Source of the DNA: Streptomyces sp. ICBB 8177
Lineage (GTDB): Bacteria > Actinomycetota > Actinomycetes > Streptomycetales > Streptomycetaceae
Assembly: GCF_003144095.1 (NCBI RefSeq)
Contig: NZ_NSKH01000018.1
Location: 1,346,540-1,410,539 of the forward strand
DNA length: 64,000 nucleotides
Reading direction: 5' to 3'
Numbering within the stretch: position 1 is the stretch's first letter; the number at the start of each line of letters is the position of its first letter. Shown here in pieces: positions 25,649 to 34,065 of this stretch. The position numbers were made by a program, and so were the translations under genes. The notes beneath the pieces were generated by a model, which worked only from the letters and a program-made list of their open reading frames with translations, was not told the origin of the DNA and ran no database searches.

Positions 25649-26079
25649 GCTGCTCCGCAGGTCCGAAAAGTAGCCACTCGCCGTAGGTGTCTCGGTGGTT
25701 CTCCCGGCCACTGACCGGTAGTGGGCTGAGCGCGCAGTTCCCCGCGCCCCTTTGGGGCTTGCGGTGCGGCGGCGCTTTGCTTTGGGGGGCGCGGGGAACT
25801 GCGCGAACGGCCCCCATCGGCCGGTGGCCGGCGACACCGCCCTGCCACCCCGCCCAGTGGCTCCCCTCTCACCGTCATGGCTGGTCACGCCGTTCCCCGC
25901 GCCCCTTTCGAGGCTTGCGGTGCGGCGGTGCTTTCAGGGGCGCGGGGAACTGCGCGCCCAGGTCCTACCGGTCAGTGGCCGGGAGAACCACCGGGGCACC
26001 TACGGCGAGTGGCCATCCCACCCACCGTCGTGGCTGGTCGCGCCGTTCCCCGCGCCCCTTTTCGGACCTGCGGAGCAGC
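25649..26079. repeat. Nested inverted-repeat cluster built from the interspersed palindrome
   Basis: Several palindromes lie inside one larger inverted duplication. 25649-25670 is the exact reverse complement of 26058-26079 (22 bases). 25671-25721 is the reverse complement of 25965-26015 with 3 mismatches in 51. Between these arms are two internal palindromes, at 25731-25805 and 25886-25957. A lone half copy lies at 26037-26060. The arms match the element at 19545. The cluster fills the 506-base gap between the ArsA-like and DUF5304 genes. Confidence 0.88.
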
Positions 26080-26126
26080 ACGCGTCCGGTACCGTCGGTA
26101 GGACACACGTTGCGAGGGAGTCCCCC

Positions 26127-26543
26127 ATGAGCGATGGCCTTGATCGTCCGCAGACCGACGCCGACGCGTGGTCGACGGCGTGCGCGGAGGACCTCGCGCG
26201 CGAGAAGGCCAGGCGCCGGGAGCAGGCCGGCTACCGCCCCGGCAGCGCCGCCGACGAGCTGCGCAAGCTCGCCGAGGCCGTCGCCGACAAGGTCGCGGAA
26301 CTGCGCTCCCCCGCCGCCGAGATGGCCGCGCAGGCCGTGATCTCCCAGGTGAAGGCCGTCGTCACCCCGATCAGGGACCGCAATCCCGACGTCTTCGAGC
26401 ACCTCGCCGGCGCGGGCTCCGAGCTGCTCGCCGCCTACCGTGCCGCCGTCACCGGCCAGGAGAGCCGCTGGACGCGGGCGACCCGGAGCACCGAGACCCC
26501 CGGCGACGACGGCCCCGGACCCGAGCGCATCGACCTCGACTGA
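26127..26543 (+). CDS. DUF5304 protein
   Basis: 138 residues, MSDGLDRPQTDADAWSTACA at the start. An acidic N-terminus is followed by Lys/Arg-rich helices (DLAREKARRREQAG) and a long amphipathic helical part (LRKLAEAVADKVAELRSPAA). No membrane segment or catalytic motif is evident. I recognise it as the DUF5304 family found next to glucokinase in streptomycetes. The function is unknown. GAGGGAG lies 7 bases before the ATG. Confidence 0.75.
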   Translation: MSDGLDRPQTDADAWSTACAEDLAREKARRREQAGYRPGSAADELRKLAEAVADKVAELRSPAAEMAAQAVISQVKAVVTPIRDRNPDVFEHLAGAGSELLAAYRAAVTGQESRWTRATRSTETPGDDGPGPERIDLD

Positions 26544-26638
26544 TCCCGTGCCGACGGTGATCGCCCGACGCCCCGTCCCCCGGCATCTCGCCTCGGGTAC
26601 CGTTGCCTCAGCGGGGTTCGACGAAATCTGAGGGACAT

Positions 26639-27580
26639 ATGGGACTCACCATCGGCGTCGACATCGGCGGTACCAAGATCGCGGCCGGCGTGGTCGACGA
26701 AGAGGGCTCCATCCTGGAGACCTGCAAGGTGCCGACCCCGCTGACGCCCGAGGGCGTCATCGACGCCATCGCCGACGCGGTGCGCACCGTGAGCGCCGGC
26801 CACCCGGCGGAGGCCGTGGGCATCGGCGCGGCGGGCTACGTCGACAACAAGCGGGCGACCGTCCTGTTCGCGCCGAACATCAACTGGCGTCACGAAGCGC
26901 TCAAGGACAAGGTCGAGCAGCGCGTCGGCCTGCCGGTCGTGGTGGAGAACGACGCCAACGCCGCCGCCTGGGGCGAGTACCGCTTCGGCGCCGGCCAGGG
27001 CCATGACGACGTCGTGTGCATCACCCTCGGCACCGGCCTCGGCGGCGGCATCATCATCGGCGGGCGGCTGCACCGCGGGCGCTTCGGCGTGGCGGGCGAG
27101 TTCGGCCACATCCGGGTGGTGCCGGACGGCCTGCTGTGCGGCTGCGGCAGCCAGGGCTGCTGGGAGCAGTACGCCTCCGGCCGGGCTCTCGTTCGGTACG
27201 CCCGGCAGCGCGCCGCGGCCACCCCGGAGAACGCGGAGATCCTGCTCGGCCTCGGCGACGGCACCCCGGAGACCATCGAGGGCAGGCACATCAGCGAGGC
27301 CGCCCGGGCGGGCGACCCGGTCGCGGTCGACTCCTTCCGCGAGCTGGCCCGCTGGGCGGGCGCGGGCCTGGCCGACCTGGCCTCGCTCTTCGACCCGTCC
27401 GCGTTCATCGTCGGCGGCGGCGTCTCGGACGAGGGCGACCTCGTGCTCGACCCGATCCGCAAGTCCTTCCGGCGCTGGCTGGTCGGCAACCAGTGGCGAC
27501 CGCACGCCCAGGTGCTCGCGGCCCAGCTGGGCGGCGAGGCGGGCCTGGTGGGCGCGGCGGACCTGGCCCGCCAGGGCTGA
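26639..27580 (+). CDS. glkA: ROK-family glucokinase
   Basis: 313 residues. It phosphorylates glucose with ATP and is central to carbon catabolite repression in Streptomyces. The phosphate loop is TIGVDIGGTKIAAGVVD. The catalytic Asp is in VVENDANAAAWGEY. The ROK zinc site is CGCGSQGCWEQYASG, with FGHI glucose contacts (GEFGHIRV). GAGGGACAT directly precedes the ATG at 26639. It matches the GlkA of S. coelicolor in length and motifs. It follows the DUF5304 gene by about 95 bases. Confidence 0.95.
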   Translation: MGLTIGVDIGGTKIAAGVVDEEGSILETCKVPTPLTPEGVIDAIADAVRTVSAGHPAEAVGIGAAGYVDNKRATVLFAPNINWRHEALKDKVEQRVGLPVVVENDANAAAWGEYRFGAGQGHDDVVCITLGTGLGGGIIIGGRLHRGRFGVAGEFGHIRVVPDGLLCGCGSQGCWEQYASGRALVRYARQRAAATPENAEILLGLGDGTPETIEGRHISEAARAGDPVAVDSFRELARWAGAGLADLASLFDPSAFIVGGGVSDEGDLVLDPIRKSFRRWLVGNQWRPHAQVLAAQLGGEAGLVGAADLARQG

Positions 27581-27631
27581 GCGGCCCAGCGGGTTCTGAC
27601 ACGTTCTGACGGATTCGGAGACGGTGACGCG

Positions 27632-28393
27632 GTGACAGCACTGGACGACCTGCCGGAGTCGGCGACGGGGGCGGACGGCTCGGCGGTCGTCCGGGTGCTC
27701 AGCTACAACGTTCGCTCCCTGCGCGACGACCACGACGCGCTGGTCCGGGTGATCCGGGCCTGCGCGCCGGACGTGGTCTGTGTGCAGGAGGCGCCGCGGT
27801 TCTTCCGCTGGCGCAAGAAGGCCGCCCGGCTGGCCCGGGAGAGCGGCCTGGTCACCGTCACCGGCGGCGCGACGGCGTCGGGGCCGATGATCCTGGCGTC
27901 GTTGCGGGCGCGGGTGCTGCGCACCGAGGACGTGCTGCTGCCGCGCACCCCCGGGCTGCACCAACGCGGCTTCGCGACCGCCGTGCTGGGCTTCGGCGCC
28001 GCCCGGCTCAACGTCGTCAGCTGCCACCTGAGCGTCAACGCGGCCGAGCGCTACGAGCAGGCCGGCCTGCTGCTCGAGCGCGTCGCCGCGTCGGACGACC
28101 CGGCGGCCACCGTGGTGGGCGGCGACTTCAACGCCCGCCCCGGCAGCCCCGCGTTCGACCGGATCGCGGCTCAGCTGAGGGACGCGTGGGCGGTACGGGG
28201 CTGGGGCGGGGAGTACACCTCGCGCCCCGGCGACCCGGCCCAGCGGATCGACGCGGTGTTCGTGGGCAAGGGGGTCGAGGTGCTGGGATGCGGGGTGCCC
28301 CGCGGGCTGCCCGGCGTCACGGAGTCCGACCTGCGGGCGGCCACCGACCACCTGCCCGTGCTCGCTGCCCTACGGCTCGCGCCGCCCGCGTAG
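27632..28393 (+). CDS. Endonuclease/exonuclease/phosphatase (EEP) family protein
   Basis: 253 residues from GTG. The EEP superfamily pattern is complete: VLSYNVRSL (Asn), VVCVQEAPRFF (metal-binding Glu), NVVSCHLSVNAAERYEQ (His), VGGDFNARPGSPAFD (D-x-N) and ATDHLPVLAALRL (terminal D-H). No signal peptide is apparent. The substrate may be a nucleic acid, a phosphoinositide or a sphingolipid. Sequence alone does not decide. Confidence 0.85.
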   Translation: MTALDDLPESATGADGSAVVRVLSYNVRSLRDDHDALVRVIRACAPDVVCVQEAPRFFRWRKKAARLARESGLVTVTGGATASGPMILASLRARVLRTEDVLLPRTPGLHQRGFATAVLGFGAARLNVVSCHLSVNAAERYEQAGLLLERVAASDDPAATVVGGDFNARPGSPAFDRIAAQLRDAWAVRGWGGEYTSRPGDPAQRIDAVFVGKGVEVLGCGVPRGLPGVTESDLRAATDHLPVLAALRLAPPA

Positions 28394-28427
28394 GGCCGCG
28401 GCCCGGCTCACCCGGGAGACGGCGGCC

Positions 28428-28946
28428 TCAGACGACCGCCCCGCCGTGCGGGTCGTCGTCCTCCTCGTCGCGGTCGCGCATGCGGGCCACCAGGGTGCCG
28501 AAGCCGCCCAGGAAGCCGCCGACGCCGACGACCATCGCCCACCACGGCACCGGCTGCTGGAGCAGCACGTACAGCACCAGCAGCACCGGGCCGCCCACGA
28601 CCGCCAGCCACGCGAACTTCGTCGTGACGTCCGCCTGCGGCAGCGGCGGCGGCTCCGGGGGCACGAAGTGGCCCTCGTCCTCGTCGTCCGCCTCGTAGTC
28701 CCGGGGGCCCGGTGCGGGCGCCCGCACGACGAACGCGCGCGGGATGACCGGGATGCCGTCGTTCAGCGGCGACCTGTCCTGGCCGGAGTCCTCCTCGTCC
28801 GGGACGTTCTCCGCCTCGGGCCACGACGCCTGCCCGTCCTCAGGACCGTCCTCGTACGCCGCGACGATCCGGGCCCACGCAGCCTCCTCGTCGAGCCCGT
28901 CGCCGCCCGTGCCGTCCTGCGGCGGTGTCCCGTCACGCTCCGCCAC
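28428..28946 (-). CDS. Acidic protein with two C-terminal membrane helices
   Basis: 172 residues. The first 110 are acidic and Pro-rich. Two helices follow (KFAWLAVVGGPVLLVLYVLL and WWAMVVGVGGFLGGFGTLVA), then an acidic tail. This looks like a conserved streptomycete membrane protein of unknown role. Its first 14 bases overlap the end of the hydrolase gene upstream on the same strand, so the two are co-translated. Confidence 0.72.
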   Translation of the reverse strand: MAERDGTPPQDGTGGDGLDEEAAWARIVAAYEDGPEDGQASWPEAENVPDEEDSGQDRSPLNDGIPVIPRAFVVRAPAPGPRDYEADDEDEGHFVPPEPPPLPQADVTTKFAWLAVVGGPVLLVLYVLLQQPVPWWAMVVGVGGFLGGFGTLVARMRDRDEEDDDPHGGAVV

Positions 28947-29727
28947 TGGCCACCTCGTCCTTGCCGGGCGCCTGGGAGGCCTCCGGCGCCAGCCGCCTGA
29001 CGAACGCCAGGCTGCTCGCGAAGATCTCCTCCGCGTCGTGGTCCAGCGTGGCCACGTGGTAGCTGCGCTCCAGCACCCGCCGGGTCAGGTCGGCCGAGGA
29101 GACGCGGTCGGCGACCAGCTCCGCGTTGGAGGGGTGCACGACGTGGTCGGTGCGGCTGTTGATCAGCAGCAGCGGCTGGGTGACCCGGGGCAGTTCGGCC
29201 TGCACCGTCTTCCACAGCTTGGTCATCGAGTGCACGGCGTGCAGCGGGGTGCGCTCGTAGCCCAGCTCCTCGGTGCCGCCCATGGCGATGTCGCTGGCGA
29301 TGCCCTTGACCGAGGGCACGAAGTGCCGGACCAGGCCGACCGCCCTCAGTTGCGCGCTGTCCGCCTTGACCGAGGGGTTGATCAGCACGATGCCGCTGAT
29401 CGCGTCGCCGTGCTGGGCGGCCAGGTGCAGGGTGAGCGCGCCGCCCATGGACAGCCCGAAGACGAAGACCCGCGCACACCGCTCGCGCAGCGCCCGCAGT
29501 TCGCGGTCGACTTCCGCGTACCAGTCCTGCCAGCCGGTGACCTGCATGTCCTGCCACCGGGTGCCGTGTCCGGGCAGCAGCGGCACGGAGACGGTCAGGC
29601 CGTGCTCCGCCAGGTACTGTCCCCAGGGGCGCATGGACTGCGGGGAGCCGGTGAATCCGTGGCACAGCAGTACGCCGGTCTCGCCGCCGTCGTGGCGGTA
29701 CGGCTCGGCTCCGGGCAGCAGCGGCAC
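28933..29727 (-). CDS. Alpha/beta-hydrolase (carboxylesterase/monoacylglycerol-lipase type)
   Basis: 264 residues. The oxyanion region is VLLCHGFTGSPQSMRPWGQY, the nucleophile elbow FVFGLSMGGALTL (G-L-S-M-G), the acid LLINSRTDHVVHP and the His in LERSYHVATLDHD. The order and spacing are those of Est30-type carboxylesterases. Short- to medium-chain esters or monoacylglycerols are the likely substrates. It is the first gene of a leftward pair and is divergent from the acyltransferase. Confidence 0.9.
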   Translation of the reverse strand: MPLLPGAEPYRHDGGETGVLLCHGFTGSPQSMRPWGQYLAEHGLTVSVPLLPGHGTRWQDMQVTGWQDWYAEVDRELRALRERCARVFVFGLSMGGALTLHLAAQHGDAISGIVLINPSVKADSAQLRAVGLVRHFVPSVKGIASDIAMGGTEELGYERTPLHAVHSMTKLWKTVQAELPRVTQPLLLINSRTDHVVHPSNAELVADRVSSADLTRRVLERSYHVATLDHDAEEIFASSLAFVRRLAPEASQAPGKDEVASGGA

Positions 29728-29805
29728 CGTGGTCTCCTAAAGGTGAGGTGCGGTGTGGTGTCACATGGGGCCGGGGCATGAAGCGTCGTCGCCCGATGTC
29801 GCCCG

Positions 29806-29831
29806 ACAGGTACTTCCCCAACAGGTACTTC
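29806..29831. repeat. Direct repeat in a divergent promoter region
   Basis: ACAGGTACTTC occurs at 29806-29816 and again at 29821-29831, a 15-base period. It lies between the divergent hydrolase and acyltransferase starts and is a possible regulator site. Confidence 0.4.
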
Positions 29832-29941
29832 ACAGTACGCGGAGGACCGGGCACCCGGTAGATCCGGCGGGCGGGCACCAGGAGGGGAGGGCGGGGCGTT
29901 GGCGGGATAAGGTCTTGCCGTCGCCTACAGGAGGTCCTGGG

Positions 29942-30679
29942 TTGTTCTACGGCATGATGAAGCTGTCGGTCGGCGGGGGGCTCCGGCTCGCCTTCCGGCC
30001 CTGGGTGGAGGGGCTGGAGAACATCCCCAAGGAGGGCCCGGCGATCCTGGCGAGCAACCACCTGTCCTTCTCGGACTCCTTCTTCCTGCCCGCCATGCTC
30101 GACCGCAAGGTGACCTTCATCGCCAAGGCCGAATATTTCACCTCCCCCGGAGTCAAGGGGAAGCTGACGGCGGCCTTCTTCAAGGGTGTCGGGCAGCTGC
30201 CGGTGGACCGCTCCGGCGCGCGCGGCGCGGGCGAGGCGGCGATCAGGAGCGGCCTGGAGGTGCTGGAGCGCGGCGAGCTGTTCGGCATCTACCCGGAGGG
30301 CACCCGCTCCCCGGACGGGCGGCTGTACCGGGGCAAGCCCGGCGGTCTGGCCCGGGTGGCGCTGGCCTCCGGCGCGCCGGTGATCCCGGTCGCCATGATC
30401 GACACCGAGAAGATCCAGCCCCCGGGCAAGATCGTGCCCAAGCTGATGCGCCCGGGCATCCGCATCGGCAAGCCGCTGGACTTCAGCCGCTACCACGGCA
30501 TGGAGAACGACCGCTTCATCCTGCGCTCGGTGACCGACGAGGTCATGTACGAGATCATGAAGCTCTCCGGCCAGGAGTACGTGGACATCTACGCGACGGC
30601 CGCGAAAAGGCAGATCGCGGAGGCGAAGAAGAAGGCCGAGGCCGCCGAGGACCCGGCGGGCGGCCCCGGCAGCGAGTGA
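29942..30679 (+). CDS. 1-acyl-sn-glycerol-3-phosphate acyltransferase (PlsC family)
   Basis: 245 residues beginning with TTG at 29942, which has a textbook AGGAGG 7 bases upstream. That decides this unusual start. The acyltransferase motifs are SNHLSFSD (HxxxxD), the block GVGQLPVDRSG and FGIYPEGTRSPDGRLYRGKP. Motif IV-like GAPVIPVAMI is also present. It acylates lysophosphatidic acid or a related acceptor in phospholipid synthesis at the membrane. The downstream kinase gene overlaps its stop (GTGA), so it heads an operon with macS and macR. Confidence 0.9.
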   Translation: MFYGMMKLSVGGGLRLAFRPWVEGLENIPKEGPAILASNHLSFSDSFFLPAMLDRKVTFIAKAEYFTSPGVKGKLTAAFFKGVGQLPVDRSGARGAGEAAIRSGLEVLERGELFGIYPEGTRSPDGRLYRGKPGGLARVALASGAPVIPVAMIDTEKIQPPGKIVPKLMRPGIRIGKPLDFSRYHGMENDRFILRSVTDEVMYEIMKLSGQEYVDIYATAAKRQIAEAKKKAEAAEDPAGGPGSE

Positions 30680-31947
30680 ACGCCGCCGTCGGGAAGGGCG
30701 GCATCTCCCGGATATCCGTGGAGCGGCCGCTGTGGCGCGCCCTCACCGCGTTCCGCGTGCTCGCGCTGTGCTACGCCGTCGCCCGCTACTGCCACACGTG
30801 CGGGAAGTACGCGCATCCGCTCGGCGGCTGGCTCTATCTGGGCACCCTCGCCCTGTGGACACTGGCGACGCTGCGCAGGACCGGTTCCGCCCTGCGCTGC
30901 ACCAAGGGCTTCCTGCTGGCGGAGCTGGCGGTCGCGCTGACCGGCATCCTGCTCACCGACGCCTTCGACACCCACGCCCGGGTCGTCGCGGGCGACAACA
31001 CGCTGCCGTCGATCTGGACCGCGGGCGCCGTGCTGGCCTTCGCCATCAAGGGCGGCTGGCGCTGGGCGGCCGGCGCGTCGGCGGTGGTCGGCGTGTCCAA
31101 CGTGGTGGAGCGCGGCGCGCTCACCGGCGGCAACGTGCACAGCATCGTGCTGCTGTTCTTCGTCAGTACCGGCATCGGCTACGTGGTCGAGGTGGCCCGG
31201 GGCAGCGAGGCCGCGCTCGCCCGGGCGCTGCGGGTGGACGCGGCCACCAGGGAACGCGAGCGGCTGGCCCGCGACATCCACGACAGCGTGCTCCAGGTGC
31301 TGGCGATGGTGCAGCGCAGGGGCGGCGAGATCGGTGGCGAGGCGGCCGAGTTGGGCAGGCTCGCGGGCGAACAGGAGGCGGCGCTGCGGGCGTTGGTGCT
31401 GGGTGCCGGAGCGCCGGGCCCGCCGGTCGCCGCGACGGACGCCGGGCTCGTCGGCGGCGCGGCGGACACCCCCGCCGGTGACCTGCTCCCGGACACCGGG
31501 CTCCAAGGGCCCTGCGATCTGCGGGAGTTGATCGGCCGCCACGCCGGGCCGGCGGTCACCGTGGCCGCGCCCGCCGACCCGGTGCCCCTGGAGCCGCGTA
31601 CCGCCGCCGAGGTCGCCGCGGCGGTCGGTGCAGCGCTGGACAACGTCACCCGGCACGCCGGGCCCGGCGCCCGCGCCTGGATCCTCGTCGAGGACGAGCC
31701 GGACGCGGTGCTGGTGAGCGTGCGCGACGACGGCCCCGGCATTCCCCCGGGACGTCTCGCGGACGCCGCGGCCGAGGGCAGGCTCGGCGTCGCGCAGTCC
31801 ATCCGCGGCCGCCTGCGCGACCTCGGCGGCGCCGCCGAGGTGGTCTCCGTACCCGGACAGGGCACGGAGGTCGAACTGCGGGTGCCGCGCCGCCCCGGTT
31901 CCCGCGACGCCGTACGCCGTCACGACCGGAGGGGACGTACGCCATGA
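30676..31947 (+). CDS. macS: MacS-type sensor histidine kinase
   Basis: 423 residues from a GTG that overlaps the preceding stop. Four to five N-terminal membrane segments (about residues 25-170) form a small sensor. The HisKA_3 dimerisation site follows, with phospho-His in ERERLARDIHDSVLQVLAMV. The HATPase is diverged but has AALDNVTRHAG (N box) and VSVRDDGPGIPP (G box). This matches the actinobacterial MacS family, which in S. coelicolor affects morphogenesis and actinorhodin. The assignment to MacS rests on context (acyltransferase before, macR and pfkA after). Confidence 0.85.
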   Translation: MNAAVGKGGISRISVERPLWRALTAFRVLALCYAVARYCHTCGKYAHPLGGWLYLGTLALWTLATLRRTGSALRCTKGFLLAELAVALTGILLTDAFDTHARVVAGDNTLPSIWTAGAVLAFAIKGGWRWAAGASAVVGVSNVVERGALTGGNVHSIVLLFFVSTGIGYVVEVARGSEAALARALRVDAATRERERLARDIHDSVLQVLAMVQRRGGEIGGEAAELGRLAGEQEAALRALVLGAGAPGPPVAATDAGLVGGAADTPAGDLLPDTGLQGPCDLRELIGRHAGPAVTVAAPADPVPLEPRTAAEVAAAVGAALDNVTRHAGPGARAWILVEDEPDAVLVSVRDDGPGIPPGRLADAAAEGRLGVAQSIRGRLRDLGGAAEVVSVPGQGTEVELRVPRRPGSRDAVRRHDRRGRTP

Positions 31948-32627
31948 CCGAGCCGCGCACTGCCGGGTCCGTCAGGGTCATGGTGGTGGACGACCACCCG
32001 ATGTGGCGCGACGCGGTCGCCCGGGACCTGGCCGAGGCCGGGTACGACGTGGTGGCGACCGCGGGGGACGGCCCAGAGGCGGTACGCAGGGCCGGCGCCG
32101 TGCGGCCCGGGGTGCTGGTGCTCGACCTCAACCTCCCCGGGCTGCCCGGCGCCGAGGTCTGCCGTCGACTGGTCGCCGCCGAGCCGTCGTTGCGGGTGCT
32201 GGTGCTGTCCGCGAGCGGGGAGCACGAGGACGTGCTGGAGGCGGTCAAGTCCGGCGCCACCGGCTACCTGCTGAAGTCGGCGGCGCGCGAGGAACTGGTC
32301 GAGGCGGTGCGGCGCACGGCGGCGGGGGACGCGGTGTTCACCCCGGGCCTCGCGGGGCTGGTGCTGGGGGAGTACCGGCGGCTGGCCGCCGGGCCCGGCG
32401 CCGCGGAGACGTCCGGCGTACGGGACGTGCCCCGGCTGACCGAGCGCGAGACGCAGGTGCTGCGCCTGGTGGCCAAGGGACTCAGCTACCGGCAGATCGC
32501 CGAGCGGCTGGTCATCTCGCACCGCACCGTGCAGAACCACGTCCAGAACACCCTGGGCAAGCTCCAGTTGCACAACCGCGTCGAACTCGTCCGCTACGCG
32601 ATCGAACGCGGCCTGGACGGCGACTGA
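31944..32627 (+). CDS. macR: MacR-type NarL/LuxR response regulator
   Basis: 227 residues. The receiver domain shows MVVDDHPMWRD, the phospho-acceptor Asp in VLVLDLNLPGLPG and the Lys in YLLKSAAREE. The C-terminal LuxR helix-turn-helix is LTERETQVLRLVAKG followed by SYRQIAERLVISHRTVQNHV. It starts with an ATGA overlap on macS, so both are made from one message. In S. coelicolor the MacR regulon includes membrane proteins of unknown function. I infer orthology from order and domain type. Confidence 0.88.
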   Translation: MTEPRTAGSVRVMVVDDHPMWRDAVARDLAEAGYDVVATAGDGPEAVRRAGAVRPGVLVLDLNLPGLPGAEVCRRLVAAEPSLRVLVLSASGEHEDVLEAVKSGATGYLLKSAAREELVEAVRRTAAGDAVFTPGLAGLVLGEYRRLAAGPGAAETSGVRDVPRLTERETQVLRLVAKGLSYRQIAERLVISHRTVQNHVQNTLGKLQLHNRVELVRYAIERGLDGD

Positions 32628-32826
32628 CGCCGCTCACCCCGCCGTCCCGGCACGCCGGCCCCCGTCGGGACCTCTATCGGGTGATCATCGCCGCGCCCTT
32701 CCCCGTGGTTGACCGGAATCCGCGTTCCGGGCGATCCCGTGTGACCTGGATCACGGCTAGCGTGGGCCGTGTCGGCTGCCGGTGACACAGGCAGATCACG
32801 GGCGACCACAGCGGAAGGGAAGAGCC

Positions 32827-33855
32827 ATGCGCGTAGGAGTACTGACCGGCGGCGGTGACTGCCCCGGGCTCAACGCGGTCATCCGGGCCATAGTGCGTAA
32901 GGGCACCCAGGAGTACGGCAACGAGTTCATCGGCTTCCGGGACGGCTGGCGCGGCCCGCTGGAAGGCGCCGTCCGCCCCCTCGACATCCCGTCCGTGCGC
33001 GGCATCCTCCCGCGTGGCGGCACCATCCTCGGCTCGTCGCGCACCAACCCGTTCAAGGTCGACGACGGCGTGCGGCGGGTGAAGGAGACGCTCACCGAGT
33101 ACGAGGTGGACGCGCTGGTCGCGATCGGCGGCGAGGACACCCTCGGGGTCGCCGCCAAGCTCTACGCCGAGCACGACCTGCGGTGCGTCGGCGTGCCCAA
33201 GACCATCGACAACGACCTCAACGCCACCGACTACACCTTCGGCTTCGACACCGCCGTCAACATCGCCACCGAGGCCATCGACCGGCTGCACACCACCGCC
33301 GAGTCGCACATGCGGGTCCTGGTCGTCGAGGTGATGGGCCGCCACGCGGGCTGGATCGCGCTGCACGCCGGACTCGCGGGCGGCGCCAACGTCATCCTCA
33401 TCCCCGAGCAGCGCTTCGACGTCGACCAGGTCTGCGAATGGGTGCGCACCCGCTTCCGGACGCACTACGCGCCCATCGTGGTCGTCGCCGAGGGCGCGAT
33501 GCCCAAGGAGGGCGAACTCATCGTCAAGGAGGACGAGTTGGACGCCTTCGGCCACGTCCGGCTGTCCGGCGTCGGCGACTGGCTGGCCAAGGAGATCCAG
33601 AAGCGCACCGGCAAGGAGGCCCGCACCTCCGTGCTCGGTCACATCCAGCGCGGCGGCACGCCCTCCGCCTTCGACCGCTGGCTGGCCACCCGCTTCGGCC
33701 TGCACGCCATCGAGGCCGTCAACGAGGGCGACTTCGGCCAGATGGTGGCGCTGCGCGGTACGGACATCGTGCGCGTCCCGCTCAGCGAGGCGACGGCGAA
33801 GCTCAAGACGGTCGACCCGAAGCTGTACGCGGAGGCGTCGGTCTTCTTCGGCTGA
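32827..33855 (+). CDS. pfkA: 6-phosphofructokinase, group III (ATP or PPi donor uncertain)
   Basis: 342 residues. The motifs are VGVLTGGGDCPGLNAVIRA, GGTILGSSRTNPFK, VAIGGEDTLGVAA, VPKTIDNDLNATDYTF and VVEVMGRHAGWIAL, with ILIPEQRF. It phosphorylates fructose 6-phosphate in glycolysis. Two positions matter for the donor: the Asp in GGEDT and the Lys in PKTIDND, a combination associated with pyrophosphate use in characterised enzymes. Streptomyces enzymes of this group have nonetheless been reported as ATP-dependent. GGAAGAG precedes the ATG. Confidence 0.9.
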   Translation: MRVGVLTGGGDCPGLNAVIRAIVRKGTQEYGNEFIGFRDGWRGPLEGAVRPLDIPSVRGILPRGGTILGSSRTNPFKVDDGVRRVKETLTEYEVDALVAIGGEDTLGVAAKLYAEHDLRCVGVPKTIDNDLNATDYTFGFDTAVNIATEAIDRLHTTAESHMRVLVVEVMGRHAGWIALHAGLAGGANVILIPEQRFDVDQVCEWVRTRFRTHYAPIVVVAEGAMPKEGELIVKEDELDAFGHVRLSGVGDWLAKEIQKRTGKEARTSVLGHIQRGGTPSAFDRWLATRFGLHAIEAVNEGDFGQMVALRGTDIVRVPLSEATAKLKTVDPKLYAEASVFFG

Positions 33856-34007
33856 GGCCCCGTCGTCCTCGGCTGAGACCCGCGGTCGGCATCCCCGCTG
33901 TGGGTTCCCTGTGGCGGTCCCGTGGACGCGCGAGCGGCCCGGGCCGCACAGGGCCGGCACTCGGAGTGACGTGATTCATGCGAAGTTGACGTGCGTGATG
34001 GGGGGAC

Positions 34008-34026
34008 TTAGCTTAGGCACGCCTAA
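34008..34026 (+). promoter_or_regulatory. Iron box (DmdR/IdeR operator) before efeUO
   Basis: TTAGCTTAGGCACGCCTAA fits the actinobacterial iron box TTAGGTTAGGCTNNCCTAA with two changes. It lies about 40 bases before the iron transporter start. DmdR1-Fe(II) is expected to repress the operon when iron is plentiful. Confidence 0.85.
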
Positions 34027-34065
34027 GAACGCTTGGGTCTGTCTTTTGAGTGCTGAGGAATGCCA

